NCBI RefSeq assembly: GCF_008367235.1
Contig: NZ_VTZS01000002.1
Span: 806,001-870,000 of the forward strand
Reading direction: 5' to 3'
Length of the DNA stretch: 64,000 bases
DNA from: Pareuzebyella sediminis
Lineage (GTDB): Bacteria; Bacteroidota; Bacteroidia; Flavobacteriales; Flavobacteriaceae
In this document: piece after piece, positions 10,501 through 19,290 of the stretch
Position numbering within the stretch: the first letter of the stretch is position 1
Layout of the letters: every line of letters starts with the position of its first letter
Translations under genes and position numbers: made by a program
Notes under the pieces: model-generated
Told to the model about the DNA's origin: nothing
The model's input: the letters and a program-made list of their open reading frames with translations, nothing else
Database searches by the model: none

Positions 10501-10634
10501 GGGCCTTTACGAAGGCCTGGCCACTTGGGGCTATCCCTTTTGGTATAAGGTGTACAATGAAAATTGTCCCCTAAAAGGGCCTTTACGAAGGCCTAATCCT
10601 CAGGGAAGATGTGCAAATGCACATCTTCTCGAGG
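10501..10634 (+). repeat. structured leader: two identical 18-bp hairpin repeats plus a 10-bp-arm palindrome
   Basis: The 18-mer GGGCCTTTACGAAGGCCT occurs at 10501-10518 and again, identical, at 10577-10594. Each copy can fold as GGCCTT-TACG-AAGGCC. A perfect stem with arms GAAGATGTGC (10605-10614) and GCACATCTTC (10619-10628) around AAAT follows, extended by CCTC (10598-10601) and GAGG (10631-10634). The ATG at 10609 lies inside this stem and is not a likely start. The block sits between the terminator and the tape-measure gene ATG at 10654 and may act as an mRNA leader, processing site or attenuator. Confidence 0.6.
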
Positions 10635-10653
10635 ATATTTAATTCTGCATCAA

Positions 10654-12066
10654 ATGAATGTAACCCACAATTTAAATACGATCAATAATGCCGTTCTAAA
10701 CTTTGAGCTAGAAACTTTAGAATCAAAAATGGGAGGGAGTTCCGATTTTGTGTCATGGGCCAAATCCAACATTTTGGAGGCCATTGATCATCATGCGGAT
10801 AACTTGACCGATGCCCATACCTTTGTAGAAATCCCGGATTTGGAAATAGCATTGAACCTCAAAGAAGGGTTGGATTTTTTCAAGGATTCCTTGGCTATAC
10901 AAGCAAGTATTTGGGACCAAGTATACAATGCCCTTAAAATAGCCATTAAGAAAAAAGAGAGTACCGCTGTTTCTGCACAGCACTATTGGGCCAATGTTAT
11001 TTTTGACTATCTCAAAACGGGACAAGTACGGGAGTCTTATGAAACAGAAGATTGGAATGCCCTGGTGTCAGCTTTTTTTGAAGAACTTTTGGTCAACGAC
11101 GAACTGAGGAAACAATGGTTGGCAGCTATTAAAACCCAAAGTGTCTTTGTGCGATTTTTTAGATTGCGAAGTCAAGGGTTGCAAGATGAGTTAATAGCAA
11201 GTTTGACCGGTGAAAAAGATGCAGGCAAGCTCACAAAAGACGTTTTAAAATTAGTGTCCGACCATCCCGAATATTTTCGGTCACCCCTTTCCATCATGAA
11301 TTTTTACCATACCCTTTTTGGATTGGTATCCACCACTGAACAATCTGTAACGGAACTCCTTTCTAAAGTTTTAAGGAAGTATATGATTCCGAATAAAATA
11401 CAGGGTTTGACTATTGATGTTCCAAAGGAGATTGAATCAGTGGTCGCATTGTTGGTCAAGGATGGTTTGAACCTGAAGGAAATAAAGGGGGCCATACCTG
11501 AAAAATCGGCAACCACTTCACAGACGCAGGAGCATGAAACGCATCGGGAATGGGAAGTCTTGGATGAAGGAGCGCACATATCACAAGCCGGATTGGTGTT
11601 GCTAGCCCCTTTCCTTACTCCATTTTTAAAAAATATAGGGTATGTAGATGAAAAAGGGGAGCGCGTTAGTCCGCTTAAAATACCGATTATATTACACTAT
11701 TTGGCGACTGGCGAAACAAAAGCCCCGGAATGGAAATTGACGCTGCCCAAAATACTTGCGGGATTGCGGCCCGGACAGCATTGCGATATCAGTCTAAGAC
11801 CATCCCCAAAACTAATTGAAAAAATAGAAGAGCTTCTTAACGCTGTCATTGGGCATTGGGAGGCATTAAAAAATACAAGTCCTGATGGACTTAGAACCAC
11901 ATTTTTGAACCGAGGAGGGATGCTAAGGTCTAAGAACGGATTTTACTACCTCACTATCAAAGAGCAAACAGTAGATATTTTGCTCAATTATGTTTCATGG
12001 AATTATTCCACGGTGCGATTTAACTGGATGAACCAAATTCTTTTTGTAGAGTGGATTAAAAAATAA
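10654..12066 (+). CDS. contractile injection system tape-measure protein (Afp14/Pvc14-like)
   Basis: Predicted 470-aa tape-measure protein that sets inner-tube length in the eCIS. The C-terminal half carries the CIS_TMP hallmarks in order: AGLVLLAPFLTPFLKNIGYV, IILHYLATGE, LPKILAGLRPGQ, AVIGHWEALKNTSPDGLRTTFLNR, and a terminal NYVSWNYSTVRFNWM...FVEW. The N-terminus is variable, as expected for the family. I chose ATG 10654 (MNVTHNLNTINNAVLN) rather than the frame's first ATG at 10609, because 10609 lies within a perfect palindrome and adds 15 unlikely residues. The stop is only 4 nt before the TTG start of the cargo gene, suggesting co-expression of length ruler and payload. Confidence 0.85.
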   Translation: MNVTHNLNTINNAVLNFELETLESKMGGSSDFVSWAKSNILEAIDHHADNLTDAHTFVEIPDLEIALNLKEGLDFFKDSLAIQASIWDQVYNALKIAIKKKESTAVSAQHYWANVIFDYLKTGQVRESYETEDWNALVSAFFEELLVNDELRKQWLAAIKTQSVFVRFFRLRSQGLQDELIASLTGEKDAGKLTKDVLKLVSDHPEYFRSPLSIMNFYHTLFGLVSTTEQSVTELLSKVLRKYMIPNKIQGLTIDVPKEIESVVALLVKDGLNLKEIKGAIPEKSATTSQTQEHETHREWEVLDEGAHISQAGLVLLAPFLTPFLKNIGYVDEKGERVSPLKIPIILHYLATGETKAPEWKLTLPKILAGLRPGQHCDISLRPSPKLIEKIEELLNAVIGHWEALKNTSPDGLRTTFLNRGGMLRSKNGFYYLTIKEQTVDILLNYVSWNYSTVRFNWMNQILFVEWIKK

Positions 12067-12069
12067 CGA

Positions 12070-15000
12070 TTGTTTTCATCAGCAGACAAAACGGTAAAAC
12101 CCGCTGTAAACTTGCAGCGCAAAACAGCGCAAACTTTTTTTAGTCCACAAAAAGAGTCGAGCGAACCTATGTCTGAATCTACCTTTTTTAAACCTGCAAT
12201 CCAGCCCAAACTTCGAGTAAACAGGCCCGATGACCCTTATGAAAAAGAAGCGGATCTTATTGCCGACCGAGTTGTAAACACGCCGGCATCTGAGCCAGTT
12301 TCGGTACCTGCCCCTGCTCCAGAAATACAACGACAGGAAGACGGAAAGGAAGAGGAGGAGGAAACATTACAAGCAGCGGCGATGACAGTGCAGCGCATGA
12401 CGGATGAAGAGCAAGAAGAAAGCACCACCGTTCAAACCAAACAAATATCTTTTATACAAAGAGATAGAAATGGTCTGCAAGCGGCATCTTCCGAGGAAGA
12501 AGAAACGGTACAGACGTATTCCGATCAGCGGCCATCTTCGATGTATCACTCCGACGTGATACAGCTGAGTGGCCGCGGTCCCCCGGCGCAGGCCGCGCAA
12601 TTTCAAAGTCAATTGCATAATTCAACCTCCGGTGGCCGGCCCATGGCCGCACCTGTCGGAGATATAATGTCGTCCCGTTTCGGGGCAGATTTCAGTACGG
12701 TAAGGATTCATACCGATACGAGCGCTCAGCAAATGAGTAAGCAAGTAAATGCGCATGCCTTTACCTACGGAAATCACATCTACTTCAATAGTGGAAAATA
12801 CGATCCCGCATCTAAAGCGGGGCAAACCCTGCTTGCCCATGAATTAACACACACCATTCAGCAAGGAGCAGTACCTGTGCACTCCAAATTGCAACGAAAG
12901 CATAACTTCACGGCCGTACAACGCAAAACCATACTTCAGCGTCAAATAGCCCCTCAACTTACCAAAGCCGTTGAACTGGCCCAAGAAGAGCAAGGTAAGG
13001 TCATTGCGAATAAAGAAGGACCTGATGGCTATAGATACGGTTGGGAGCGCCTACTTGAATATTTTGAAACCACCTTCGGTAAGGACAAAATTGTACGTCG
13101 GCCTACGGGTGCAAAAGGAGTGGTCTACAAACCTCATATAAAAAAGAAAGCAACTATTCCCGGGCAGGTTCCCAATCAACCGGACACCAATGTAAAAGAA
13201 AACAGGGACGCCATGCCCAGCTGGTGCGGCATCTTCGCATTTTGGGCATTGAACAAAGCGGGAATCCCTATGCCCAAATGGAAATTGGGAGAAGAATTCA
13301 TTCCTCGGGAGGCAGCCTATCCGCCAGGGCATACCCCCAAACCAGGTGATTTGGCCTTTAAGGAAAAAAGGTCGCACTATGGTTTAGTAGTGGGCATGGA
13401 AGGAACCAATCGTGTGAAAAGCGTTAATGGAAACACTGCCGGAGATGATAATCTTGGGGGAGAGGTACAAGTACAAACTCATGACCTCAGTAATTGGCAG
13501 GCATTCTTTAATCCCTTGGTAGCCAAAACTGGAAGCCTAAGAGATCCGACCTTAGGTGATGAAGATACCGAGCCTAAAACCTTTAAAGAGTTGCGAAAGC
13601 TGAAATACAATGTGAGCCGCAAGCCCGAAAGTGAAAACGAGGTGGAAAAGATTCAAACAAAAGAAGAAGAGGAGCAACTCCAGGCCAAGATAGAACAAGG
13701 TCAAAAAGAAGAAGAGGAAGAGACCCTTCAAAAGAAATCGAATAGTCCGGAAAAGGAAAAAGAGGAGGAGGGCATACAACGTTCAGAAATAGGAAGCCCA
13801 GGCGGATTTGCCTCAAACGGATTCGTCTACGAAACGGAGGATTCCCCTGGTGATATTCAAACCAAAGCAGATACAGCTCCCGCGATGCAAATCAGGAACA
13901 AATCACCCGGAGCGATGATACAAGGCGGTTGGTTAGGCGATGCCTGGAATGCGGTTTCTGGCCTAGCTTCTGACGTGGCCGATCTGATAGAAGAAGGTCT
14001 CGACGCTGCCAAAAATTGGCTTTTGGATAAGGTACGTGATTTTGTAGTGGAGATTCCTGGCTATACCTTACTGAGCTACATTTTAGGATACGACCCGATC
14101 ACGGGTAGGGGAGTGGATAAAACCCCATTGACACTATTGGATGCGGTACTTGATATTATCCCCATTGGAGGTAGTATGGTCAAATGGGTATTAGAGTATT
14201 TCGAGGCGATCAATCCTGTGGCCATTTGGCTGTTCGATTCGGTGAAACGCTTCTCGGCGCTTATCGCTACGGTAGAAACTCGGTTCGAGAATTTCTGGAA
14301 TAGGCTAAGCATTGAAGATGCTGGTAATCCTGAACAGGTCATGAGTGATGTGGCCAACCTATTCCAATCTATTGTCACTGATATTGTCGACTTTGTTGCT
14401 GAGGTAGGGGGCGATTTCCTTATCATGGTGAAGGACATCGCAATTAGTACTTTGGTGACCTTTGTCAAGGAATACTTTCCCGATGCTTACGATTTACTGG
14501 TACTGCTTTTGGGTGAAGATCCCATTTCGGGAGAACAGGTAGCGTTCAACGGTACCAACATTTTGAATGCCTCCTTGAGAGTGCTTGGTGAACGAGGTGC
14601 CCAGATTAAGGCCCAGATGGTCGAGAACGGTATTTTCGGAAAATGCGTTGAATGGATAGATCGCAGTATTGGGCTGGTTCAGGATTTAGTCAGTGATGTT
14701 GGCCAAATATTCTCGACCATTTGGGAGCTCATTACTTTTGATTCGCTGTTCAGTCCCATAGAAACGTTCACCAGAATCGCTCAAGCTTTTCTTACTCCTA
14801 TCAATAGAATTGTCACCTTCTTTACCGATGCCATGGTCATATTGGTCGGTATTCTAAGGGAAGCTTTGTTGTCGCGCCTTAGCAATTATGCGAAAGACAC
14901 AAGGGGGTATTTTTTAATTACGGTGCTCATAGGAAAAGATCCATTCACCGGGGCCGTTGTTCGTAGGAATACAGAAAACATGATTCATGGTTTCTTTAGT

Positions 15001-17397
15001 TTAATGGAGGGAGGCGAAGCTCAGTTCCAACAACTTAAGGAGAGTGGAAAAATAGATCAAATGACCCAGAAAGTGACCCGGGCGGTGAACCAGCTTAACT
15101 TCACTTGGGCCTATGTGATTGGACTCTTCACCAGCTTATGGGAATCATTGGATTGGAACGATTTCTTGAATCCGTTCGGGGTATTTGCAAGAATAGTAGA
15201 AACTTTTGGAGATCCGGTAATTCGACTGGTTCGCTTCGTTACGACCATTGTTCAAATCGTGGTGGAGATTCTTTTGATTGCGATGAACTTCCCGTTTGAA
15301 ACTGTTAATAATATTATTCAACGCTCCTTGGAAGCCTTCGGCAACATTAAGCGAGATCCGATAGGTTTCCTCAAAAATATCTTGAGAGGAATCAAACAGG
15401 GCTTTACTCAATTCTTTGATAATATTCTCACACACTTAATGAGCGGCCTAGCGACTTGGTTGTTTGGTTCCTTGGGTGAATTGGGCCTTCAAATGCCTCC
15501 TGATTTGAGTTTCAAAAGTATTTTGAACCTTATTATGCAGATTTTGGGAATCAGTGTCGACCGTATTATGGAACGGGTCTGGTTGAAGCTCACCGAACAA
15601 ATAGGGGCTGAAAAAGTGGCCAAAATTAGAGGGGCCGTGGATAAACTGACAGGAATTTGGTCGTTCATCAAGGATGTCATCGAACGCGGTCCGATAGCTA
15701 TTTGGGAGTATGTACAAGAGAAGTTGAGCGAGTTATGGAATATGGTGCTAGATGCCGCCAAGAACTGGATCATGACGCGTATCATAGCGTCCGTAACGAC
15801 CAAACTGTTGAGCATGTTAGACCCTACGGGTATTATGGCCGTAATCAATAGTGTCATTGCAATTTACAAGGCCATTCAGTCCTTTATAGAGCAGTTGCGC
15901 GCCATGCTCGAAATTTTAAATTCTTTCGTGAATGGTATTGCCGAAATAGCGGCAGGCAATGTGAGTGCGGCTGCTAATTTCTTAGAAGGTGCCATGGCAA
16001 GGGGCATTCCGGTAATGATCGGTTTCTTGGCAAATCAAGTGGGTCTCGGGGGCATCGGTAGGCGATTGGCGGAAATAATAGAAGGCATTCGAGAGAAGAT
16101 AACCGAGGGCATTGATTGGTTAGTGGCCAAAGCTTTGCGCATGGGAAGACCTATAATTGATGGAGTTTTGCGGGTTATTGAGTTTGGAGAAGGGGTTGTA
16201 GAAAGAGGAAGAGAAGCCGTTAGAGGTATTGCTAATCGTATCTTAGAACGTTTGGGTCTCAGAAAATCCTTTAGAACTCAAGATGGCCAGAGTCACAACC
16301 TATACTTCCAGATGGCAGGTAATACCGCCAATCTAATGGTGGCATCTACCCCAAAAACCATAGAACAGTTGGTTACAGAAAGAAGGGCTCAAATCGCTCA
16401 GCAAAATACATCGGACCCTTCAAAGGTTTCGGAAAACCAACCAAAACTAGACGCGTTGAATTTCATATCAACTACCAAAGGGCAAATCGATCCCTTACTT
16501 GTGCAATATCAAGAAGCCGTGGATAGAAGTAGTTCAAGGCAGTCAGAACAAATAAAATCGCAGATAAACACCAAAATGGACAGTATCTTAGAAAAACTGA
16601 TTATAGCAGGGATAAACGTTGAAGGTACCAACAATATAGAAACAGTAGTTACGCATCAAACAATCAGTGATAATAGGCCTTCACAAGTGCTTGCATTCCC
16701 ATTAACTTCAATTCCCGGTAATACGGCAGGTTCCACACCACAACAAGCACCACCTGGATGGGATTTGATCGATCCGGCCACAAGGAGTAGAAGTTGGGTG
16801 GCAGCCCATTTACTAAATCACAATCTACATGGTCCGGGGCTTTCTTGGAACTTGGTTTCTGGGACAAAGGAAACCAATAATAATATGAAGACCGAAATAG
16901 AGAATAGAGCCAAGACCGACGTTTTAGGGAATCCACGAAAACAGTACTACTATCAGGTAGATGTAACTTACTATGAAAATCACCCTAGTGAACCGAATAT
17001 GAGATTATTTCCATACCAAATCAGGGTAGAATACGGTGAGTTATCAGGTGGACCAGGAGCATACGTAAGGAGTTTGACAAGCGCATCTACTTTCACACAA
17101 GATTCACCTGATGTTACCAATATAAGCTCTACTTCCTTTAATGAATCGTCTGCCTCTAGACTTAAAGAAGTTTCAGATGCCGCCGGTCAAAGTATCCCAA
17201 GGTCCGTTTTTCAAGAAATCGTATTGGTTAGGCGCACATTACCCTCTCAATCTTTTGGGGATGATATAAGTGACCTTTTAACAAGAATGGATAATCACTA
17301 TGTGACGAACAAGGGGAAAACCGTCGGATGGTTCCGAGGAAGATATGGCGGTGGACTGGAGTTTTTGGCAGGTCAGCATATATTTATGAACTTTTAA
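12070..17397 (+). CDS. giant DUF4157 eCIS cargo protein with CHAP-like and nuclease-like domains
   Basis: 1775-aa predicted eCIS payload. Domains in order: N-terminal KPAIQPKLRVNRPDDPYEKEAD segment (about residues 40-60) typical of DUF4157 proteins; the DUF4157 (eCIS core) domain (about 195-275) with HELTH at His257-His261, a zincin-type HExxH; a CHAP/NlpC-like amidase domain with PSWCGIF (Cys386), SHYGLVVG (His436) and SVNGNT; Glu-rich linkers (about 535-590); then about 900 residues of hydrophobic or amphipathic sequence with three spaced repeats DPITG (675), DPISG (817), DPFTG (957). The C-terminus has AAHLLNHNLHGPG...WNL (His1580-Leu1595), resembling DNA/RNA non-specific endonucleases. 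The start is TTG, 4 nt after the previous stop; the first ATG would be residue 34. It is followed by a candidate immunity gene. Confidence 0.8.
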   Translation: MFSSADKTVKPAVNLQRKTAQTFFSPQKESSEPMSESTFFKPAIQPKLRVNRPDDPYEKEADLIADRVVNTPASEPVSVPAPAPEIQRQEDGKEEEEETLQAAAMTVQRMTDEEQEESTTVQTKQISFIQRDRNGLQAASSEEEETVQTYSDQRPSSMYHSDVIQLSGRGPPAQAAQFQSQLHNSTSGGRPMAAPVGDIMSSRFGADFSTVRIHTDTSAQQMSKQVNAHAFTYGNHIYFNSGKYDPASKAGQTLLAHELTHTIQQGAVPVHSKLQRKHNFTAVQRKTILQRQIAPQLTKAVELAQEEQGKVIANKEGPDGYRYGWERLLEYFETTFGKDKIVRRPTGAKGVVYKPHIKKKATIPGQVPNQPDTNVKENRDAMPSWCGIFAFWALNKAGIPMPKWKLGEEFIPREAAYPPGHTPKPGDLAFKEKRSHYGLVVGMEGTNRVKSVNGNTAGDDNLGGEVQVQTHDLSNWQAFFNPLVAKTGSLRDPTLGDEDTEPKTFKELRKLKYNVSRKPESENEVEKIQTKEEEEQLQAKIEQGQKEEEEETLQKKSNSPEKEKEEEGIQRSEIGSPGGFASNGFVYETEDSPGDIQTKADTAPAMQIRNKSPGAMIQGGWLGDAWNAVSGLASDVADLIEEGLDAAKNWLLDKVRDFVVEIPGYTLLSYILGYDPITGRGVDKTPLTLLDAVLDIIPIGGSMVKWVLEYFEAINPVAIWLFDSVKRFSALIATVETRFENFWNRLSIEDAGNPEQVMSDVANLFQSIVTDIVDFVAEVGGDFLIMVKDIAISTLVTFVKEYFPDAYDLLVLLLGEDPISGEQVAFNGTNILNASLRVLGERGAQIKAQMVENGIFGKCVEWIDRSIGLVQDLVSDVGQIFSTIWELITFDSLFSPIETFTRIAQAFLTPINRIVTFFTDAMVILVGILREALLSRLSNYAKDTRGYFLITVLIGKDPFTGAVVRRNTENMIHGFFSLMEGGEAQFQQLKESGKIDQMTQKVTRAVNQLNFTWAYVIGLFTSLWESLDWNDFLNPFGVFARIVETFGDPVIRLVRFVTTIVQIVVEILLIAMNFPFETVNNIIQRSLEAFGNIKRDPIGFLKNILRGIKQGFTQFFDNILTHLMSGLATWLFGSLGELGLQMPPDLSFKSILNLIMQILGISVDRIMERVWLKLTEQIGAEKVAKIRGAVDKLTGIWSFIKDVIERGPIAIWEYVQEKLSELWNMVLDAAKNWIMTRIIASVTTKLLSMLDPTGIMAVINSVIAIYKAIQSFIEQLRAMLEILNSFVNGIAEIAAGNVSAAANFLEGAMARGIPVMIGFLANQVGLGGIGRRLAEIIEGIREKITEGIDWLVAKALRMGRPIIDGVLRVIEFGEGVVERGREAVRGIANRILERLGLRKSFRTQDGQSHNLYFQMAGNTANLMVASTPKTIEQLVTERRAQIAQQNTSDPSKVSENQPKLDALNFISTTKGQIDPLLVQYQEAVDRSSSRQSEQIKSQINTKMDSILEKLIIAGINVEGTNNIETVVTHQTISDNRPSQVLAFPLTSIPGNTAGSTPQQAPPGWDLIDPATRSRSWVAAHLLNHNLHGPGLSWNLVSGTKETNNNMKTEIENRAKTDVLGNPRKQYYYQVDVTYYENHPSEPNMRLFPYQIRVEYGELSGGPGAYVRSLTSASTFTQDSPDVTNISSTSFNESSASRLKEVSDAAGQSIPRSVFQEIVLVRRTLPSQSFGDDISDLLTRMDNHYVTNKGKTVGWFRGRYGGGLEFLAGQHIFMNF

Positions 17398-17409
17398 TAT
17401 TCAATTCTC

Positions 17410-18015
17410 ATGAAAGAAAGTTATAGCGGTAAACATGAAGCGTTCATTGATCAACTAATGAATAACAAATTTATTCTTATTAAGTATCATCATTTTATAG
17501 TGCAGAAAACAAAAAATCCTATCAAACTAAATCTAGATCCTGAAATCATCAAATTTTACGAAGAAATAGAAAGCTTGAAAATAGCTTGGACGTGTAATTT
17601 AAACAATATTGAACTTCATTTTTTAGATGAAGAGTTAGACTTTGTTGAAGGCGAATTTAATGTATTGGATAAAACTGCATTATTGAACGGATTAGATGAA
17701 GCGATGCTCGAAAATGAGTTTTGCTTGAAAATAAGCCCAAAGTATGCTGGAAAACTTTTCCCTTTTGAAGAAATCAAAGATGAATTTGTCATTTGTGTAA
17801 ACATTGAGAACAGGAACGAAGTAATCTATCTTGATTTGGTTGCAGGAGAACAATTCAATATTCCTATAGGTTTTAAAGAATATCTAAAATGTGGGTATGA
17901 AAATTACTTTTTCTACGGATGGCAAAAAGGGGTTTTGTTGAAATCGAATGTTCATTTAAAAAGACTACAACATTATCTTCCCCAAATAATACCAAATAAG
18001 AACTTAAAAATATAG
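17410..18015 (+). CDS. small acidic protein, candidate immunity protein for the upstream toxin
   Basis: 201-aa cytosolic protein of unknown family, 12 nt downstream of the toxin's stop and 3 nt before the next DUF4157 gene. It is AT-rich compared with its neighbours and acidic (for example FLDEELDFVEGEFNVLD). The C-terminal half (VIYLDLVAGEQFNIPIGFKEYLKCG) is loosely reminiscent of SUKH/SMI1-KNR4-type immunity proteins, but I cannot assign it. Position directly after a nuclease-like toxin C-terminus, small size, acidity and deviant composition are the usual marks of an immunity gene. Alternatively it could be a cargo-loading chaperone. Confidence 0.5.
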   Translation: MKESYSGKHEAFIDQLMNNKFILIKYHHFIVQKTKNPIKLNLDPEIIKFYEEIESLKIAWTCNLNNIELHFLDEELDFVEGEFNVLDKTALLNGLDEAMLENEFCLKISPKYAGKLFPFEEIKDEFVICVNIENRNEVIYLDLVAGEQFNIPIGFKEYLKCGYENYFFYGWQKGVLLKSNVHLKRLQHYLPQIIPNKNLKI

Positions 18016-18018
18016 AAT

Positions 18019-19188
18019 ATGAAAAATAAAGCATCGCGAAGACAAAGGTCCAAAAAACAAAAACCTGCCCAAAAGAAAACGCAAAACGAGCACTTCTTTG
18101 AAGCCCAGGTACAACGCAAATGTGAAAAATGTGAAGATGAGGAGAAGAAGGGTGTTCAGAAAAAGGCCGATGGGCAGTCCGCCTCAAAAAGTAGTAGCTT
18201 TTTTGGGCATTATATGAACACGATTAGTAGCAAGGGAAGTCACTTGTCCAAAAAACAACGAAGCTTCTTCGAACCTAGAATGCAGGACAATTTTGGCGAC
18301 GTAAAGCTGCATGCCGATAAAGAAGCCGGCAATGCCGCCAAAGAAATCGGGGCAAAGGCATTTACATGGCAGAACCATATTGTTCTCAATAAAGCCAGCA
18401 TAGCGGGTGATAGCCTAGAAGTGCAACAGGTACTGGCACACGAATTAAAGCACGTACAGCAGCAAAAAAATGGGAAGCATGTGATTCAGATGATGCCCGA
18501 AGACGAAGCGGCGGCTTCCATAAAAGAGGAAGAAACCGATCAAGCCACAAAAGAAAATGAAAAGGAACAAGGTACTACCAAAGATTCCGTAGCAATGGAA
18601 AAAGAAGCAGAGCTGGAGAAAGATCGCATTATGGCTCCAGAAATTGTACCAGATGTACAGTACTCTGGCCGACCCACTACCAAAACAGTTTTTGGAAATA
18701 CAGTTTCCTTTCAAGGTGTGACCACGGCCAATTTTAATGGCGGCAACGGACGCTCTACCTCATTGGAACGAACTCCTGTGCCCGAAGGCCCAGGCTGTAC
18801 GGAAAATGATTGTTGGCATTATACCGGTAATTATGTAATCGACTATAGCGTTTCTACATCGGTTACGCTTCCTAGTGTGCCGTCCGGACTTACCGATTGC
18901 CAGCAGGAAAGGGTGCGAGATGCCATTGCCAACGAGCTCGCCCCCCATGAACAAGAGCATGTAGCCGCTTTTAACCAATACAATGGTTCGGTTACCCTGA
19001 CCATAGATTATACAGGCCCCAGTGCAGGAATCGAGGCCCATGTGCAACACATGCACGACGCGCACGAACAGGCAAGAATGGCGGCTGCAAATGCAGAAAG
19101 TGCTGCACTTGATCCTTTTCACGTAGAAGTAGATCTTGAATGTGAAGATTCACCTGCCGTAATTCCTGATTCCGCACCCGAAGAATAA
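18019..19188 (+). CDS. second DUF4157 eCIS cargo protein with two HExxH motifs
   Basis: 389-aa predicted eCIS cargo. The N-terminus is Lys-rich with CEKCEDEEKK; the DUF4157 domain (about residues 70-150) includes DNFGDVKLHADKEAG, AFTWQNHIVLN and HELKH at His141-His145. After an acidic linker, the C-terminal domain (about 215-375) has HEQEH at His310-His314 within LAPHEQEHVAAFNQYNG. This resembles the metal-binding helix of DUF922-type predicted zinc proteases. Conserved-looking Cys pairs lie near CTENDCW and LECED. The protein therefore has one degenerate cargo-core HExxH and one probable catalytic HExxH. It begins 3 nt after the candidate immunity gene and has no export signal, as expected for a payload packed in the tube. 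Confidence 0.75.
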   Translation: MKNKASRRQRSKKQKPAQKKTQNEHFFEAQVQRKCEKCEDEEKKGVQKKADGQSASKSSSFFGHYMNTISSKGSHLSKKQRSFFEPRMQDNFGDVKLHADKEAGNAAKEIGAKAFTWQNHIVLNKASIAGDSLEVQQVLAHELKHVQQQKNGKHVIQMMPEDEAAASIKEEETDQATKENEKEQGTTKDSVAMEKEAELEKDRIMAPEIVPDVQYSGRPTTKTVFGNTVSFQGVTTANFNGGNGRSTSLERTPVPEGPGCTENDCWHYTGNYVIDYSVSTSVTLPSVPSGLTDCQQERVRDAIANELAPHEQEHVAAFNQYNGSVTLTIDYTGPSAGIEAHVQHMHDAHEQARMAAANAESAALDPFHVEVDLECEDSPAVIPDSAPEE

Positions 19189-19290
19189 TAAGGTAACTGC
19201 TTTTAAAAGTATTGAATATGTGGTATCTTAATCAACAGAACGCTCCCCCGGCAACCCGTTCCTAGATATAAATGCTATAAGTGATCAGTT

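Noticed and set aside
10609-10653. Upstream ATG start for the tape-measure gene
   Set aside because: It lies inside a perfect palindrome and adds 15 residues unlike the family start; ATG 10654 is more credible.
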